Shown: positions 9,431 through 19,057, counted from the stretch's first letter. The stretch: 64,000 nt of DNA from SZUA-309 sp965215995 (GCA_965215995.1 OZ244128.1:1178001-1242000); one strand, 5' to 3'. Notes: generated by a model not told the origin, from the letters alone. Numbers and translations are program-made.

Positions 9431-10989
9431 GAATCATTGAGCACTTCGACAACGCAGTGCGATTCTATCCCGACAACACTGCCTTCATTGATGTGGGGAA
9501 AGACGATCAGGGCCTCACCTACGCCGAGGCCCTGCCCCTCACTCAGCGCCTCGCCGGTGCCATCGACTCGAGAGGCTATAGCCGCGGATCGCACGTCGGA
9601 GTTCTGGCACCCAACTGCACGGACGCGTTTCTGGCCCTGCTTGGGCTGTTTCGAGCAGAGTGTGTCTGGCTGCCCATCAACCCGCGCAACCCGGTGGCGG
9701 TCAATTCGGATCTGCTCACACGTTTCGACGGTGAGCTGCTGTTGTTCCATAGCGCCTATGCCGAACAAGCAGACGAACTACGAGCGTCGTGCCCTGGAAT
9801 CAAGGAGATCGTCTGCATAGACGGTGACTGCGGCACCGGAACAAGCCTTTCCCAGTGGTCCGCGGGAGCCGCTGTCAGCTTTCAGGGAAACTCCGACGAT
9901 CTGGACGCGACCTTTGCCATCTTTCCCACTGGAGGGACAACCGGCAGATCCAAGGGCGTGGTGCTCACACACCGCAACATCCACACCCTGTTCGCAAACT
10001 TCTATGCCCATTTCAACTACCACGATGGGGACTGCCACCTTCTGGTGGCACCGATGACGCACACGGCGGGTATCACCGGCTGCATGCACTTCGCACGCGG
10101 AGGCACCAACGCCATCATGTCGAGTACCGATCCCGCCGAGATCGCGGCGGCCATGGAAGACTATCGGGTCAGCCACTTGTTCTTGCCACCCACGGTGCTC
10201 TACATGTTGCTCGCGCTGCCAGATGTGCGCGCAAGAAATTTCGGGAGCTTGCGGCATTTCCTGGTCGGGGCGGCACCGACCTCTCTGGACAAGCTGAAGG
10301 AAGCGATTGAGGTCTTCGGCCCCGTAATGACAGAAGCCTTCGGGCAATCAGAAGCCCCGGCGTCTGTCACCGCAAAAGCGCCGTGGGACTATCTCGATGC
10401 GGATGGAGGAATCAACGAATCAAGATTGCGAACGATTGGCCGTCCCTGTGTGTTCAACACCGTCGCCATCCTGAATGAGGATGGCGAAGAGCAGCCGCGC
10501 GGCGAGCCGGGGGAGATCTGCGTGCGAGGCGATCTGGTTTGTCCTGGCTACTACCAGGATTCAGAAGCCACCGCCGAGGTACGACAGTTCGACTGGCACC
10601 ATACCGGGGACATTGGCGTCATGGCGGAGGACGGCTACATCACCATCGTCGACCGCAAGAAAGACATGATCATCACGGGCGGTTTCAACGTATTCCCCAA
10701 CGAGATCGAGCAAGTGCTGTCGTCGCATCCATCAGTGCAGGAGAGCGCCGTGATCGGCGTGCCGGATGAGAAATGGGGAGAAGCTGTGAAGGCAGTGGTT
10801 CAGCTCAAGCCCGGCAGCGATTGCAGCGCGGACGAGCTGATCGCCCTGGTGAAAAAGGAACTGGGAAGCGTCAAGGCGCCGAAAAGCATCGACTTCATGG
10901 ATACGCTGCCGCGCTCGCCCGTGGGCAAAGTACTAAAGACCGAGCTGCGCAAAGACTATTGGGCGGGGCGGGAACGTGCCGTCAACTAG
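9427..10989 (+). CDS. AMP-dependent acyl-CoA synthetase (ligase)
   Basis: This is a 520-residue ANL-superfamily ligase that activates a carboxylic acid to its CoA thioester through an acyl-adenylate. The P-loop-like motif is FPTGGTTGRSKGVVLTHRN (about residues 167-185). The adenylate-binding region includes VMTEAFGQSE, followed by HTGDIGVMAEDGYITIVDRK and the late catalytic-lysine motif PRSPVGKVLK. I chose GTG at 9427, which overlaps the preceding stop in GTGA. The longer in-frame ORF from 9235 would overlap the upstream gene by almost 200 bp and its extra residues are not family-like. The ligase presumably primes the substrate for the cluster's dehydrogenase, crotonase and thiolase. Confidence 0.88.
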   Translation: MRIIEHFDNAVRFYPDNTAFIDVGKDDQGLTYAEALPLTQRLAGAIDSRGYSRGSHVGVLAPNCTDAFLALLGLFRAECVWLPINPRNPVAVNSDLLTRFDGELLLFHSAYAEQADELRASCPGIKEIVCIDGDCGTGTSLSQWSAGAAVSFQGNSDDLDATFAIFPTGGTTGRSKGVVLTHRNIHTLFANFYAHFNYHDGDCHLLVAPMTHTAGITGCMHFARGGTNAIMSSTDPAEIAAAMEDYRVSHLFLPPTVLYMLLALPDVRARNFGSLRHFLVGAAPTSLDKLKEAIEVFGPVMTEAFGQSEAPASVTAKAPWDYLDADGGINESRLRTIGRPCVFNTVAILNEDGEEQPRGEPGEICVRGDLVCPGYYQDSEATAEVRQFDWHHTGDIGVMAEDGYITIVDRKKDMIITGGFNVFPNEIEQVLSSHPSVQESAVIGVPDEKWGEAVKAVVQLKPGSDCSADELIALVKKELGSVKAPKSIDFMDTLPRSPVGKVLKTELRKDYWAGRERAVN

Positions 10990-11034
10990 AGTCGGGGCAC
11001 TGCAACGGTCAGGCATCGAACGGAGGGAAAGAGG

Positions 11035-12228
11035 ATGAACAGGGACATCGTCGTGGCGGGCGTAGGGATGGTTCCTTTCCGCAAACCCGGCCAGTCCGAG
11101 CCTTACGACGTGCTCGGCGAGCGGGCGGCCCGGGCAGCACTAACAGATGCGGGAATCGACTACGGTCTTATCGAGCAGGCGATGTGCGGCTACGTATACG
11201 AGGACAGCTGCGCGGGACAGACAGCATTGTATCGGCTCGACCTGAGCGGAATCCCTATCTTCAATGTCAACAACAACTGCGCAAGCGGATCATCCGCCTT
11301 CGCGCTTGCCGTGCAGGCCATTGAAAGCGGGCAAGTGGAATGTGCCCTGGCGCTTGGTTTCGAGGAGATGCCGCCCGGGGCCGTAAACGTGATGTTTCCG
11401 GAAAAGACCAGCCCTCTGGCCCGATTCGAGGACGCGATAACGGATCTGATGCAACTGGGCGAAACCGAACGAGAGATCCCACCCGCTATCTGCATGTTTG
11501 GTGCGCAGGTGGACGCGCTGCTGGCGCTCGGCGTGACTGAGGAGACTCTGGCTGCCGTGGCCGTCAAGTCACGGCAGCATGCAGCCCGTAACGAAAATGC
11601 GATCTTCAGAGAGCCGTTGACGGTGGAAGAGATTCTGGAAAGTCCGCCGATCTTCCGTCAACTACGTAAAAATTATGCTTGCCCACCCAGTTGCGGTGCA
11701 GCTGCCGTGGTCGTTTGTAGTTACGACTTTGCCCGTCTGCAAGGAATCCGATCCGACGTCCACCTCTCCGGTCGGGGCTGGGGAAGCGATCGGCAGCAGT
11801 ACTTCAGCGGCAGTGCGCTCGATCTCATGTTCCAGGCACTCAGCCGGGACGCTGCCAATGCTGCCTATGATGACGCTGGCATCGGGCCAGAGGACGTGGA
11901 CGTAATAGAGCTGCATGACTGTTTTACGAGCAACGAGCTGGCCACCTACAACGCGCTGGGACTGTGCCGGGAGGAAGACCTCAATGAGTTCGTTGCAACA
12001 GGACAGGCGTCCTACGGCGGAAAGGTGGTGGTCAACCCATCGGGCGGCCTGCTGGCCAAGGGCCACCCGCTTGGTGCAACCGGGCTCGCTCAGATTACTG
12101 AGCTGACGTGGCAGCTGCGTGGCGAGGCGGGAAGCCGCCAGGTCGATGGCGCGCGCATCGCTCTGCAACACAATGGTGGCTTGGGAAGTGCAGGATTCGT
12201 GCACATCTTTGAACGAACGGGCCGTTAG
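11035..12228 (+). CDS. SCP2/lipid-transfer-type thiolase
   Basis: This 397-residue thiolase-fold protein resembles the SCPx thiolase and the lipid-transfer protein group. The nucleophilic Cys lies in FNVNNNCASGSSAFALAVQA (near residue 82). The conserved HDCFTSNELATYNALGLC segment and the C-terminal GGLLAKGHPLGATGLAQ, with His in GHPLGATG, are both present. It would cleave a 3-ketoacyl-CoA, or condense in reverse, closing the beta-oxidation-like pathway. Thiolases of this class often act on branched or steroid-side-chain substrates, which hints at such a substrate for the cluster but does not prove it. A GGAGGGAAAGAGG site gives strong start support. Confidence 0.85.
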   Translation: MNRDIVVAGVGMVPFRKPGQSEPYDVLGERAARAALTDAGIDYGLIEQAMCGYVYEDSCAGQTALYRLDLSGIPIFNVNNNCASGSSAFALAVQAIESGQVECALALGFEEMPPGAVNVMFPEKTSPLARFEDAITDLMQLGETEREIPPAICMFGAQVDALLALGVTEETLAAVAVKSRQHAARNENAIFREPLTVEEILESPPIFRQLRKNYACPPSCGAAAVVVCSYDFARLQGIRSDVHLSGRGWGSDRQQYFSGSALDLMFQALSRDAANAAYDDAGIGPEDVDVIELHDCFTSNELATYNALGLCREEDLNEFVATGQASYGGKVVVNPSGGLLAKGHPLGATGLAQITELTWQLRGEAGSRQVDGARIALQHNGGLGSAGFVHIFERTGR

Positions 12229-12252
12229 CGCACAGTGACTTTCTGCAGCTGA

Positions 12253-13278
12253 CTAGCTGTGGATACCAAGCCCGCTTCGAAAGGCCGTGGGTGAGGTGCC
12301 CGTCCAACGTCTGAAGGCTCGTGTGAAGTTACTCACGTCGGAGAATCCGAGCAGGTAAGCGGCTTCGGTGATCGTGATGGTGCTCTGTTCCAGATAGCCG
12401 AGGGCCAGATCTTTGCGGGTGTTGTCCATGATGTCCTGAAAGCTGGTATCCCGTTCAGCCAGCTTGCTCTGCAAGTTCCGCGGGCTCATGTGCAGGCGTT
12501 CGGCGACCCGCTGCTTGTTGAGCGTACAGGAAGAAAGCTCGTCCACAATCACCGCCCGAACCCGGTTGACGATGTCACCTCGCTCCAGTTTCTGGAGGTA
12601 CTGCATGACGGTCTGATCGTGCATCTGCGCCAGCTCCTTACTGGCACCGGGCAAAGGCTGGTCCACGAGTGAGGGAGCCAGCGCAATCAAAATGCGTTCC
12701 GCGCCATAGCGTATGGGACATCTGAAGTAATCATCGTAGCAGCGGTGATGGTATTCGCCCGGATCTGGCCGTACGAGTTCAACGCGCAGCGGATCGAGCC
12801 TCGGCCCGAAGATAAACCGCATGAAACGCACCATGAGCGCACTGAAGGCATCATGGGTCTCCCAGCAGATGTCTTTACCCGAGACTTCGGTGATCATCAG
12901 AAACTCCTCGGCGCTTTCCTCGACCCGGATGGCGGCGTTCCGGGATACGATGCGATAGAAATTGCTGAGACGTTCACAGAAGTCTCGCAGGGTCGTGCTT
13001 GCCAGCATGGCGTAACCGAGTGCGTGCATGTTGCCTGGGTGAAAGGAGTCAGCAACCTTCAACCCGAAGCAGGGATCGCCCGTGACCTCGACCGAAGCTG
13101 CGAAGATCTGGCTGATCTCCTGGTTGGTCAGGCGCACCATGGGATCGGTAGTGGTCGGCAGCCGGAGACCACAGCGATCGAACACAGGAGCAGGATCCAG
13201 ACCCTCTTGTTCCAGTGCCGTCGCGATCGCGAACGCATAGGACGCGATGGTGGGTGATGTGCCGGAAGTCGACGGCAT
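12253..13278 (-). CDS. AraC-family transcriptional regulator (OruR/ArgR-like)
   Basis: This is a 341-residue regulator with an N-terminal ligand-binding domain of the arabinose-binding/OruR type and a C-terminal AraC double helix-turn-helix. The HTH region includes VAERLHMSPRNLQSKLAERD and, in the second helix-turn-helix, AAYLLGFSDVSNFTRAFRRW. I chose the ATG at 13278, preceded by AGGATCGCGAC. An upstream TTG at 13350 would add 24 residues without family character. It is convergent with the thiolase gene and divergent from the carrier at 13589, so it probably controls the catabolic island, the carrier, or both. Confidence 0.85.
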   Translation of the reverse strand: MPSTSGTSPTIASYAFAIATALEQEGLDPAPVFDRCGLRLPTTTDPMVRLTNQEISQIFAASVEVTGDPCFGLKVADSFHPGNMHALGYAMLASTTLRDFCERLSNFYRIVSRNAAIRVEESAEEFLMITEVSGKDICWETHDAFSALMVRFMRFIFGPRLDPLRVELVRPDPGEYHHRCYDDYFRCPIRYGAERILIALAPSLVDQPLPGASKELAQMHDQTVMQYLQKLERGDIVNRVRAVIVDELSSCTLNKQRVAERLHMSPRNLQSKLAERDTSFQDIMDNTRKDLALGYLEQSTITITEAAYLLGFSDVSNFTRAFRRWTGTSPTAFRSGLGIHS

Positions 13279-13588
13279 GTCGCGATCCTGCGTGCGCTGT
13301 GGTGTGAGTCTGCTCAGGAGTTTAGGACCGATGACCGGATTAACCAACACCGGTCTCTGCGTTGGGCACGACTCCGCCCGCGATAAGCCGACGGCGGCAG
13401 CAGCCCGGAGCAGACCCTAGGGTGAGAGAGGGAGGATCTGTCCGGGCTAGGCGAGAGGAAAGCTCGCCCACCTACTTTAAGTCGCCAGGCTCCGGCCAGA
13501 CCATAAGAATTCGCCGATGAGATCGTCAGTCTGCACCGACTGCCGCCACAGCCATCGGGTGACTTAAATTGCGTTTGCACACCGATCA

Positions 13589-15052
13589 ATGCGAGAGTCG
13601 GTAGGCGCTTGCCGCTTGCGTGCTTGGGGAGAAGACATCATCAGTGAGACGCAGACCTCGCCATCCATGATTGGTCGAGCCCGATTGGTGCTCTACGGGC
13701 TGGTCAATCTACCGACGTCCATCGTCGGCCTGCCGATCGCTCTCTATATCCCCGCCTTCTATTCTCAGAATCTCGGCTTGTCGCTGGCAGCAGTCGGCGC
13801 GCTGATCGCGCTTTCACGGTTGACCGATGTGGTAACAGACCCCGCCATCGGCATCGCCTCGGATCGCTGGCAGACCCGCATCGGACGTCGCAAGCCCTGG
13901 ATGCTGTTCGGCATGCCACTGAAAGTGCTGGCACTGTGGATGCTGTTTGTCCCGCAGAGCGACTTCGCGGTAAGCCTCTGGCGTCTGATGGGTGGTGAAG
14001 CCATCACCAATCTGTATCTCTTCGTCTGGATCAGTGCGCTTTATCTCGGCTTCACCCTAGTGGATCTGCCTTATCGCGCCTGGGGTGCCGAGCTGTCGCC
14101 CGACTACGATGAACGCTCGCGGGTGACAGGCTGGCGAGAAGCGTTCGGCTACGGCGGCACTCTGCTGGCACTGCTCATTCCGCTCGTCATGTCTATCGGC
14201 TTCGAGATGCCTGGCCCGGACAACGCGCTATTCGGCGTGGCGGTGGTGGTCGTGGTGAGTATGCCGCTCCTCACCCTGCCGGCCCTGATCTGGGTGCGCG
14301 AGCTTCCCACCCGTACCACCTCCGTACCCGTACATTGGAAGCGGGGCCTTCGCATCGTCTGGGCGAACGGGCCCTATCGCCGGCTGGTGATCTGCCTGCT
14401 GTTTCTGGTGGCCGCGGTTTCCATGACCGCATCCTTGTCTTTCTTCTTCGTTGCCTCGGTCATGGAAGAGACCTTCGACAGATATGCGATCTTCATTCTC
14501 GCCTACTACGTGTCCAGCAGCGCCGCGATTCCAATCTGGTTCGCCATATCCAGAAAGATGGGCAAGCACAAAACGGTGGTGCTGGGCATCGCCTGGCTAT
14601 CCCTCTGGAGCGCGTTCATTCCGCTCTTGGGGCCGGGACATTACTGGATCTTTTTCGCTGTGATGATGCTGAAGGGCTCAGCGGTTGGCGCGCTCGTCTT
14701 CCTGCCGGCGTCCATGGCTGCTGACGTGGTGGACCTGGATACGCTCCGCACCGGCGAGCAGCGCACGGGCCTGTACTTCTCGCTCTGGGGCATGGTCAAC
14801 AAGGCAGCGGTTGCCGTCGGCGTGTTTCTCGCCACCAACGGGGTGGCCTGGTTCGGTTTTGATCCGTCAAGCGCCAGCAACAGCGAAACCGCCAAGATGG
14901 CACTGGCCTTTCTTTACAGCGTCATCCCGGCTGCACTCGCCTGCGTGGCTCTGCCGCTTTTGTGGAAGTATCCACTGACCAAAGAACGGCAGGCGAGAAT
15001 GAGGGCCCACATCGAACGGCGGGACGCCCGCCGGGCTGCAAGCGGGCACTGA
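13589..15052 (+). CDS. MFS transporter, GPH (sugar:cation symporter-like) family
   Basis: This is a 487-residue carrier with twelve predicted helices. The loop SRLTDVVTDPAIGIASDRWQ followed by TRIGRRKPWM is characteristic of the glycoside-pentoside-hexuronide:cation symporter family. Members in catabolic islands often carry substrates other than sugars. The start is uncertain: the ATG at 13589 has no visible ribosome binding site. A good GGGGAGAAG lies at 13626-13634 but is followed in frame by ATC ATC rather than a standard start; the next in-frame ATG is 13667. It is divergent from the AraC-type regulator, with a 310-bp gap from the chosen regulator start. Confidence 0.85.
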   Translation: MRESVGACRLRAWGEDIISETQTSPSMIGRARLVLYGLVNLPTSIVGLPIALYIPAFYSQNLGLSLAAVGALIALSRLTDVVTDPAIGIASDRWQTRIGRRKPWMLFGMPLKVLALWMLFVPQSDFAVSLWRLMGGEAITNLYLFVWISALYLGFTLVDLPYRAWGAELSPDYDERSRVTGWREAFGYGGTLLALLIPLVMSIGFEMPGPDNALFGVAVVVVVSMPLLTLPALIWVRELPTRTTSVPVHWKRGLRIVWANGPYRRLVICLLFLVAAVSMTASLSFFFVASVMEETFDRYAIFILAYYVSSSAAIPIWFAISRKMGKHKTVVLGIAWLSLWSAFIPLLGPGHYWIFFAVMMLKGSAVGALVFLPASMAADVVDLDTLRTGEQRTGLYFSLWGMVNKAAVAVGVFLATNGVAWFGFDPSSASNSETAKMALAFLYSVIPAALACVALPLLWKYPLTKERQARMRAHIERRDARRAASGH

Positions 15053-15099
15053 GGCGCCTCACGCCAAACTGATAAGAACTGAGAAAAACGGAAAGCAGC

Positions 15100-16386
15100 A
15101 TGTCGGAGTCATCCCAACCCCTGATCAGCGAAGCCGTGAAGCGCTACACGCTTGGCGTCCTGGTGGTGGTCTACACCTTCAACTTCATCGATCGTCAGAT
15201 ACTGTCGATACTGATCGAGCCGATTAAGGCCGATCTCGACGTGACGGACTTCGGCATGGGCCTTCTGTCCGGAACGGCTTTCGCCATCTTCTACGCGACG
15301 CTCGGTATGCCGCTTGCTTTGATCGCCGATCGCTGGAACCGACGAAATCTCATCGGTCTGTCGCTGGCGATCTGGAGCGGCATGACGGCGCTTTCCGGTC
15401 TGGCTCAGAATTTCTGGCACCTGGCAGTGGCCCGAATCGGGGTTGGCATCGGCGAAGCCGGCTGCAGCCCTTCGGCGCACTCCATGCTGGCGGACCTCTA
15501 CTCAGCAAAAGAACGGGCAACGGCGCTGGGCATCTACTCCCTCGGTATTCCCATCGGCATCATGTTCGGCCTGTTCGCAGGGGGTGCAATCGCTGATGCC
15601 TTCGGCTGGCGGGTGGCCTTCTTCATCGTCGGGGTGCCCGGGCTCGTTCTCTCAGCGGTGGTATTTCTCACGGTCAAGGAGCCGCCCAGAGGCCATGCGG
15701 ATGGACACACGGGTGTCGCTTCAGCTGAAGGACATCCGTCGATCATGGAAGTCTTCCGTTTCCTGGCCGCGAGACGCTCCTTCGTGCACATGGCGGCCGG
15801 TGGTGGCTTGACGGCGTTTGTCGGCTACGGTCTGGTCACCTGGGCACCCACTTTCTTTGTCCGCACTCATGAGATGAGTCTGACCGAGGCAGGATTCTGG
15901 CTGGGTCTGGTCCTGGGTATTCCCGGCGGTCTCGGCATTGTTGCTGGTGGTTGGTTGTCCGACCGCTTCGGGGCCAGGGATGCGCGCTGGTATCTATGGA
16001 TCGTGGCGGTCGCGCTGGCCGTGGTCGTTCCCATCGGCGCAGCGGCTTTTCTGGTCGACGCCTGGTGGTTGTCACTGTTGCTGCTCTGCGTGCCCGTGAT
16101 GCTCGGAAACTTCTATCAGGGAACGACCTTCGCTCAAACCCAGGGCCTTGCCCCCGTGCGCATGCGGGCTGTTGCGGCGGCAATCCTCCTCTTCCTGCTC
16201 AACTTCATCGGTTTTGTCTTCGGTCCGCCGGCCGTCGGCATGCTTTCGGACATGCTCGCGGGCTCATTCGGCGCAGATGCGCTTCGCTACAGCCTGTTCA
16301 CCTGGGGTTTCGTCAACCTGTGGGCGGCTTTCCACTACTGGCGCGCCGGTGGCCACCTGCCTGACGACCTGGCGACGTCAACCTAG
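15100..16386 (+). CDS. MFS transporter, Spinster-like
   Basis: This 428-residue carrier resembles Spinster-type MFS proteins. Typical segments are VYTFNFIDRQILSILIEPIK in helix 1 (residues 20-39), ALIADRWNRRNLIG in the 2-3 loop and IGVGIGEAGCSPSAHSMLAD in helix 4. Proteins of this type are common next to acyl-CoA and aromatic degradation genes in Gammaproteobacteria and Sphingomonads. It follows the GPH carrier by 47 bp on the same strand, probably in one transcript, with a GGAAAGCAGC leader before the ATG. Having two unrelated carriers in tandem suggests uptake of the substrate plus export or uptake of a second compound. Confidence 0.85.
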   Translation: MSESSQPLISEAVKRYTLGVLVVVYTFNFIDRQILSILIEPIKADLDVTDFGMGLLSGTAFAIFYATLGMPLALIADRWNRRNLIGLSLAIWSGMTALSGLAQNFWHLAVARIGVGIGEAGCSPSAHSMLADLYSAKERATALGIYSLGIPIGIMFGLFAGGAIADAFGWRVAFFIVGVPGLVLSAVVFLTVKEPPRGHADGHTGVASAEGHPSIMEVFRFLAARRSFVHMAAGGGLTAFVGYGLVTWAPTFFVRTHEMSLTEAGFWLGLVLGIPGGLGIVAGGWLSDRFGARDARWYLWIVAVALAVVVPIGAAAFLVDAWWLSLLLLCVPVMLGNFYQGTTFAQTQGLAPVRMRAVAAAILLFLLNFIGFVFGPPAVGMLSDMLAGSFGADALRYSLFTWGFVNLWAAFHYWRAGGHLPDDLATST

Positions 16387-16448
16387 AATCAGGCTGGCGA
16401 GGCCTGTGCAGGACGTGAGGCCTATCGGCTTGCGCTATAGTCGAAGCC

Positions 16449-16925
16449 ATGTCGATTACGTTCACCCTGAACGGGCATCCACAGGCTTTGGATCTGGATC
16501 CCGATACACCGCTACTCCCTGTCCTGCGCAACGATCTTCAACTGCACGGGGCAAAGTACGGCTGCGGGCTGGAACAGTGCGGCGCCTGCCTGGTGCTGGT
16601 CGACGGCGCACCCACTTTCGCCTGCACGAAGCGGCTCGGTGATCTGCAAGGGCACTCGCTGGAAACCATCGAAGGGCTGGCGAACGAGCTCGGCGAGCTG
16701 CACCCGCTGCAGAGAGCCTTCATCGAGCTCAACGCCATGCAGTGCGGCTACTGCAGCGCCGGGATCATTATGCGTCTGAAAGCGCTGCTCGATTCCGAGC
16801 CGCACCCTGATCATGAAACAATCATCGACGCTCTGGACGGACATCTCTGCCGCTGCGGCGCGCACCCGAGAATTCTGAAGGCCGTCGAGCGCGCGATCGC
16901 CATACGGCAGATGGAGGGCTCGTGA
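16449..16925 (+). CDS. (2Fe-2S) subunit of a molybdenum hydroxylase, IorA-like
   Basis: This is a 158-residue iron-sulfur subunit of the xanthine oxidase family. The N-terminal plant-type ferredoxin domain has Cys39, Cys44, Cys47 and Cys59 in CGxxxCGxC and a later Cys. The second domain, an alpha-helical cluster, carries the pairs CGYC and CRC. It passes electrons from the Mo centre of the next gene's product. The gene overlaps that next gene by four bases (GTGA), so the two subunits are translationally coupled. With no FAD subunit present, the closest architecture is isoquinoline 1-oxidoreductase (IorAB), which uses a cytochrome-type acceptor. Confidence 0.9.
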   Translation: MSITFTLNGHPQALDLDPDTPLLPVLRNDLQLHGAKYGCGLEQCGACLVLVDGAPTFACTKRLGDLQGHSLETIEGLANELGELHPLQRAFIELNAMQCGYCSAGIIMRLKALLDSEPHPDHETIIDALDGHLCRCGAHPRILKAVERAIAIRQMEGS

Positions 16926-19057
16926 GCCTGCCGCCGTCCATCCAGCGCCAACCGTTGCTGGACCGCTGGATTGCCGTCAATGAGGACGGCACCATCACCA
17001 TCTGCACCGGCAAGGTGGAAATCGGTCAGGGTATAAAAACAGCCATCGCCATGATCGCCGCCGAAGAGCTGGACGTGTCTCTCGCGCGGATCCGGGTGCA
17101 GACCGCCGACACCGAGCACACACCGAACGAGTTCGTCACCGCCGGCAGCATGTCCGTGGAGGACAGCGGCAGTGCAGTGCGGGTGGCGAGCGCCACCGCC
17201 AGAGAGATCCTGCTGGCACTCGCTGCGGAAACGCTGGGTGTCAACACGGCAAGCCTTACGGTGGCGGACGGCCTTGTCTCCTCCATCGATGCCAACGAGC
17301 AGACCGACTACTGGTCTCTGCAGGGTGGACATCCGTTTGGCGTCACCGTGCTCGACGTACCGGCGCTCAAGGATCCCCACGCCTACCAGACCATCGGACA
17401 CAAGCAGCCACGACTCGATGTACCGGACAAGGTGCAGGGCAACGTGGCGTTCGTGCACGACATGATTCTGCCGCACATGCGCTACGGACGGCTGGTGAAA
17501 CCACCCGCGGTAAGCGCTCGTCTGCTGAGCGCGCCGGAATCGCTGAAGATGGCGGGGGTGGAAGTGGTCCGCGACGGCAGCTTCCTGGCCGTGATTGCAG
17601 ATCGGGAAGAAGATGCGGCCGAGGCAGCTCTGAAGATCGCGGCAGCAGCGCGCTGGGAATCTCAACCGATCACACCACTGCCTGATGAGGTTCCGGCCTA
17701 TCTCAAAAAACAGGTCAGTGCCAGCTTGCCGGTGAAGAACGGCACGCCCGTGGACGAACCAGCAACGCCCCCCGACCTGCCCAAGTCAGCTACCCAGACC
17801 CTGAGCGCCAGCTATTACCGTCCGTTTCAGATGCATGGCGCCATGGGACCCTCCGCCGCAATCGCGCAGTTCATGAACGGTGTTCTCACCGTGTACTCGC
17901 ATAGCCAGGGGGTGGAGCTGTTGAAGCTGGCGCTTGCCGATGTGCTGAGCCTCGACCCGGACCAGGTGCACGTCATCCATGCCGAGGGAGCCGGCTGCTA
18001 CGGACACAATGGCGCCGATGATGTGGCGCTCGATGCGGCTCTGCTGGCGAGGGTTGCCGAACCTGATCCCGTCCGTGTGCAGTGGACGCGCGCCGACGAG
18101 CACGGGTTCGAACCCTACGCGCCGGCGGCCGTGCTCCACCTGCAGGCGAGTCTCGATGGCCAGGGGCAGATCATCGACTGGCGGCATGAGAGCTACAGCT
18201 TCTCGCACAACGGCCGGCCACGTCCCACGCCGGGCTATTCCAACCTGCAGTCCAGCTGGTGGCTGGCCGATCCGAGGATCCCGGCACCTCGCGTACCCGC
18301 CATGTTTTCGGAAGTCGGCATCCACAGAAATCTGCAACCGATCTACGACTTCCCGCAGACCTATCTGATGAAGCACCTGGTGGCGGAAAGTCCGCTCAGG
18401 ACCTCCTCCCTGCGCAGCCTCGGTGCGTTCGCAAACGTGTTCGCGATCGAATCGTTCATGGATGAGTTGGCCCTGGCGGCCGGCCGGGATCCTTTCGAGT
18501 TCCGCCTGTCGCACCTGACCGACCGACGGGCGCAGGCCGTGCTCATTGCCCTGCGGGACAAGGCACCAGCCACGATCGATGGCACAGGTCGCGGCATCGC
18601 CCTGGCACGCTACAAAAACCGGCAAACCTGGTGTGCGGTGCTGGTCGATGTACGGGTTACTGACGCGGCGGAGATTCAACTCGAGCAGGCCGTCATCACT
18701 GCCGACGCCGGGCTGGTCATCGACCCGGACGGGCTCATCAATCAGCTGGAAGGCGGGTTCATCCAGGCGGCCAGTTGGACCCTGAAAGAAGCCGTGCACT
18801 GGGATGCGGATGGCGTGACCACCCGGGATTGGGAGACCTATCCCATACTCACATTCAGCGACGTACCGCGCATCGAAACCTACCTGGTGGATCGGCCACT
18901 GGAGCGGGCCCTGGGTGCTGGCGAGGCCAGTACCGGGCCAACACCGGCGGCCATCGCTAACGCCGTGTTCAATGCCACCGGACTAAGGCTTCGGGAGGTT
19001 CCGTTCACGGCGGAGCGCGTTCGGCAGGCCGCCAGCGCTCCGTCCGTTTCTGGATGA
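16922..19057 (+). CDS. Molybdopterin-binding subunit of a molybdenum hydroxylase, IorB-like
   Basis: This 711-residue protein is the catalytic partner of the upstream (2Fe-2S) subunit. VEIGQGIKTAIAMIAAEELD (residues 35-54) is a conserved molybdopterin-binding element of the aldehyde oxidase/xanthine dehydrogenase large subunit. The later GPTPAAIANAVFNATGLRLR region is the C-terminal signature of IorB-type proteins. The GTG start overlaps the preceding stop. No Tat signal is visible at the N terminus, although many IorB-like proteins carry one. The reaction is probably hydroxylation of an aldehyde or N-heterocycle; the substrate is unknown. No dedicated maturation (XdhC or MocA) gene is in the window. 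Confidence 0.88.
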   Translation: MSLPPSIQRQPLLDRWIAVNEDGTITICTGKVEIGQGIKTAIAMIAAEELDVSLARIRVQTADTEHTPNEFVTAGSMSVEDSGSAVRVASATAREILLALAAETLGVNTASLTVADGLVSSIDANEQTDYWSLQGGHPFGVTVLDVPALKDPHAYQTIGHKQPRLDVPDKVQGNVAFVHDMILPHMRYGRLVKPPAVSARLLSAPESLKMAGVEVVRDGSFLAVIADREEDAAEAALKIAAAARWESQPITPLPDEVPAYLKKQVSASLPVKNGTPVDEPATPPDLPKSATQTLSASYYRPFQMHGAMGPSAAIAQFMNGVLTVYSHSQGVELLKLALADVLSLDPDQVHVIHAEGAGCYGHNGADDVALDAALLARVAEPDPVRVQWTRADEHGFEPYAPAAVLHLQASLDGQGQIIDWRHESYSFSHNGRPRPTPGYSNLQSSWWLADPRIPAPRVPAMFSEVGIHRNLQPIYDFPQTYLMKHLVAESPLRTSSLRSLGAFANVFAIESFMDELALAAGRDPFEFRLSHLTDRRAQAVLIALRDKAPATIDGTGRGIALARYKNRQTWCAVLVDVRVTDAAEIQLEQAVITADAGLVIDPDGLINQLEGGFIQAASWTLKEAVHWDADGVTTRDWETYPILTFSDVPRIETYLVDRPLERALGAGEASTGPTPAAIANAVFNATGLRLREVPFTAERVRQAASAPSVSG

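Noticed and set aside
13456..13474. Hairpin GGCGAG/CTCGCC in the gap between the AraC and GPH genes as a regulatory site
   Set aside because: A six-pair stem of this composition is expected by chance in GC-rich DNA and nothing else supports it.
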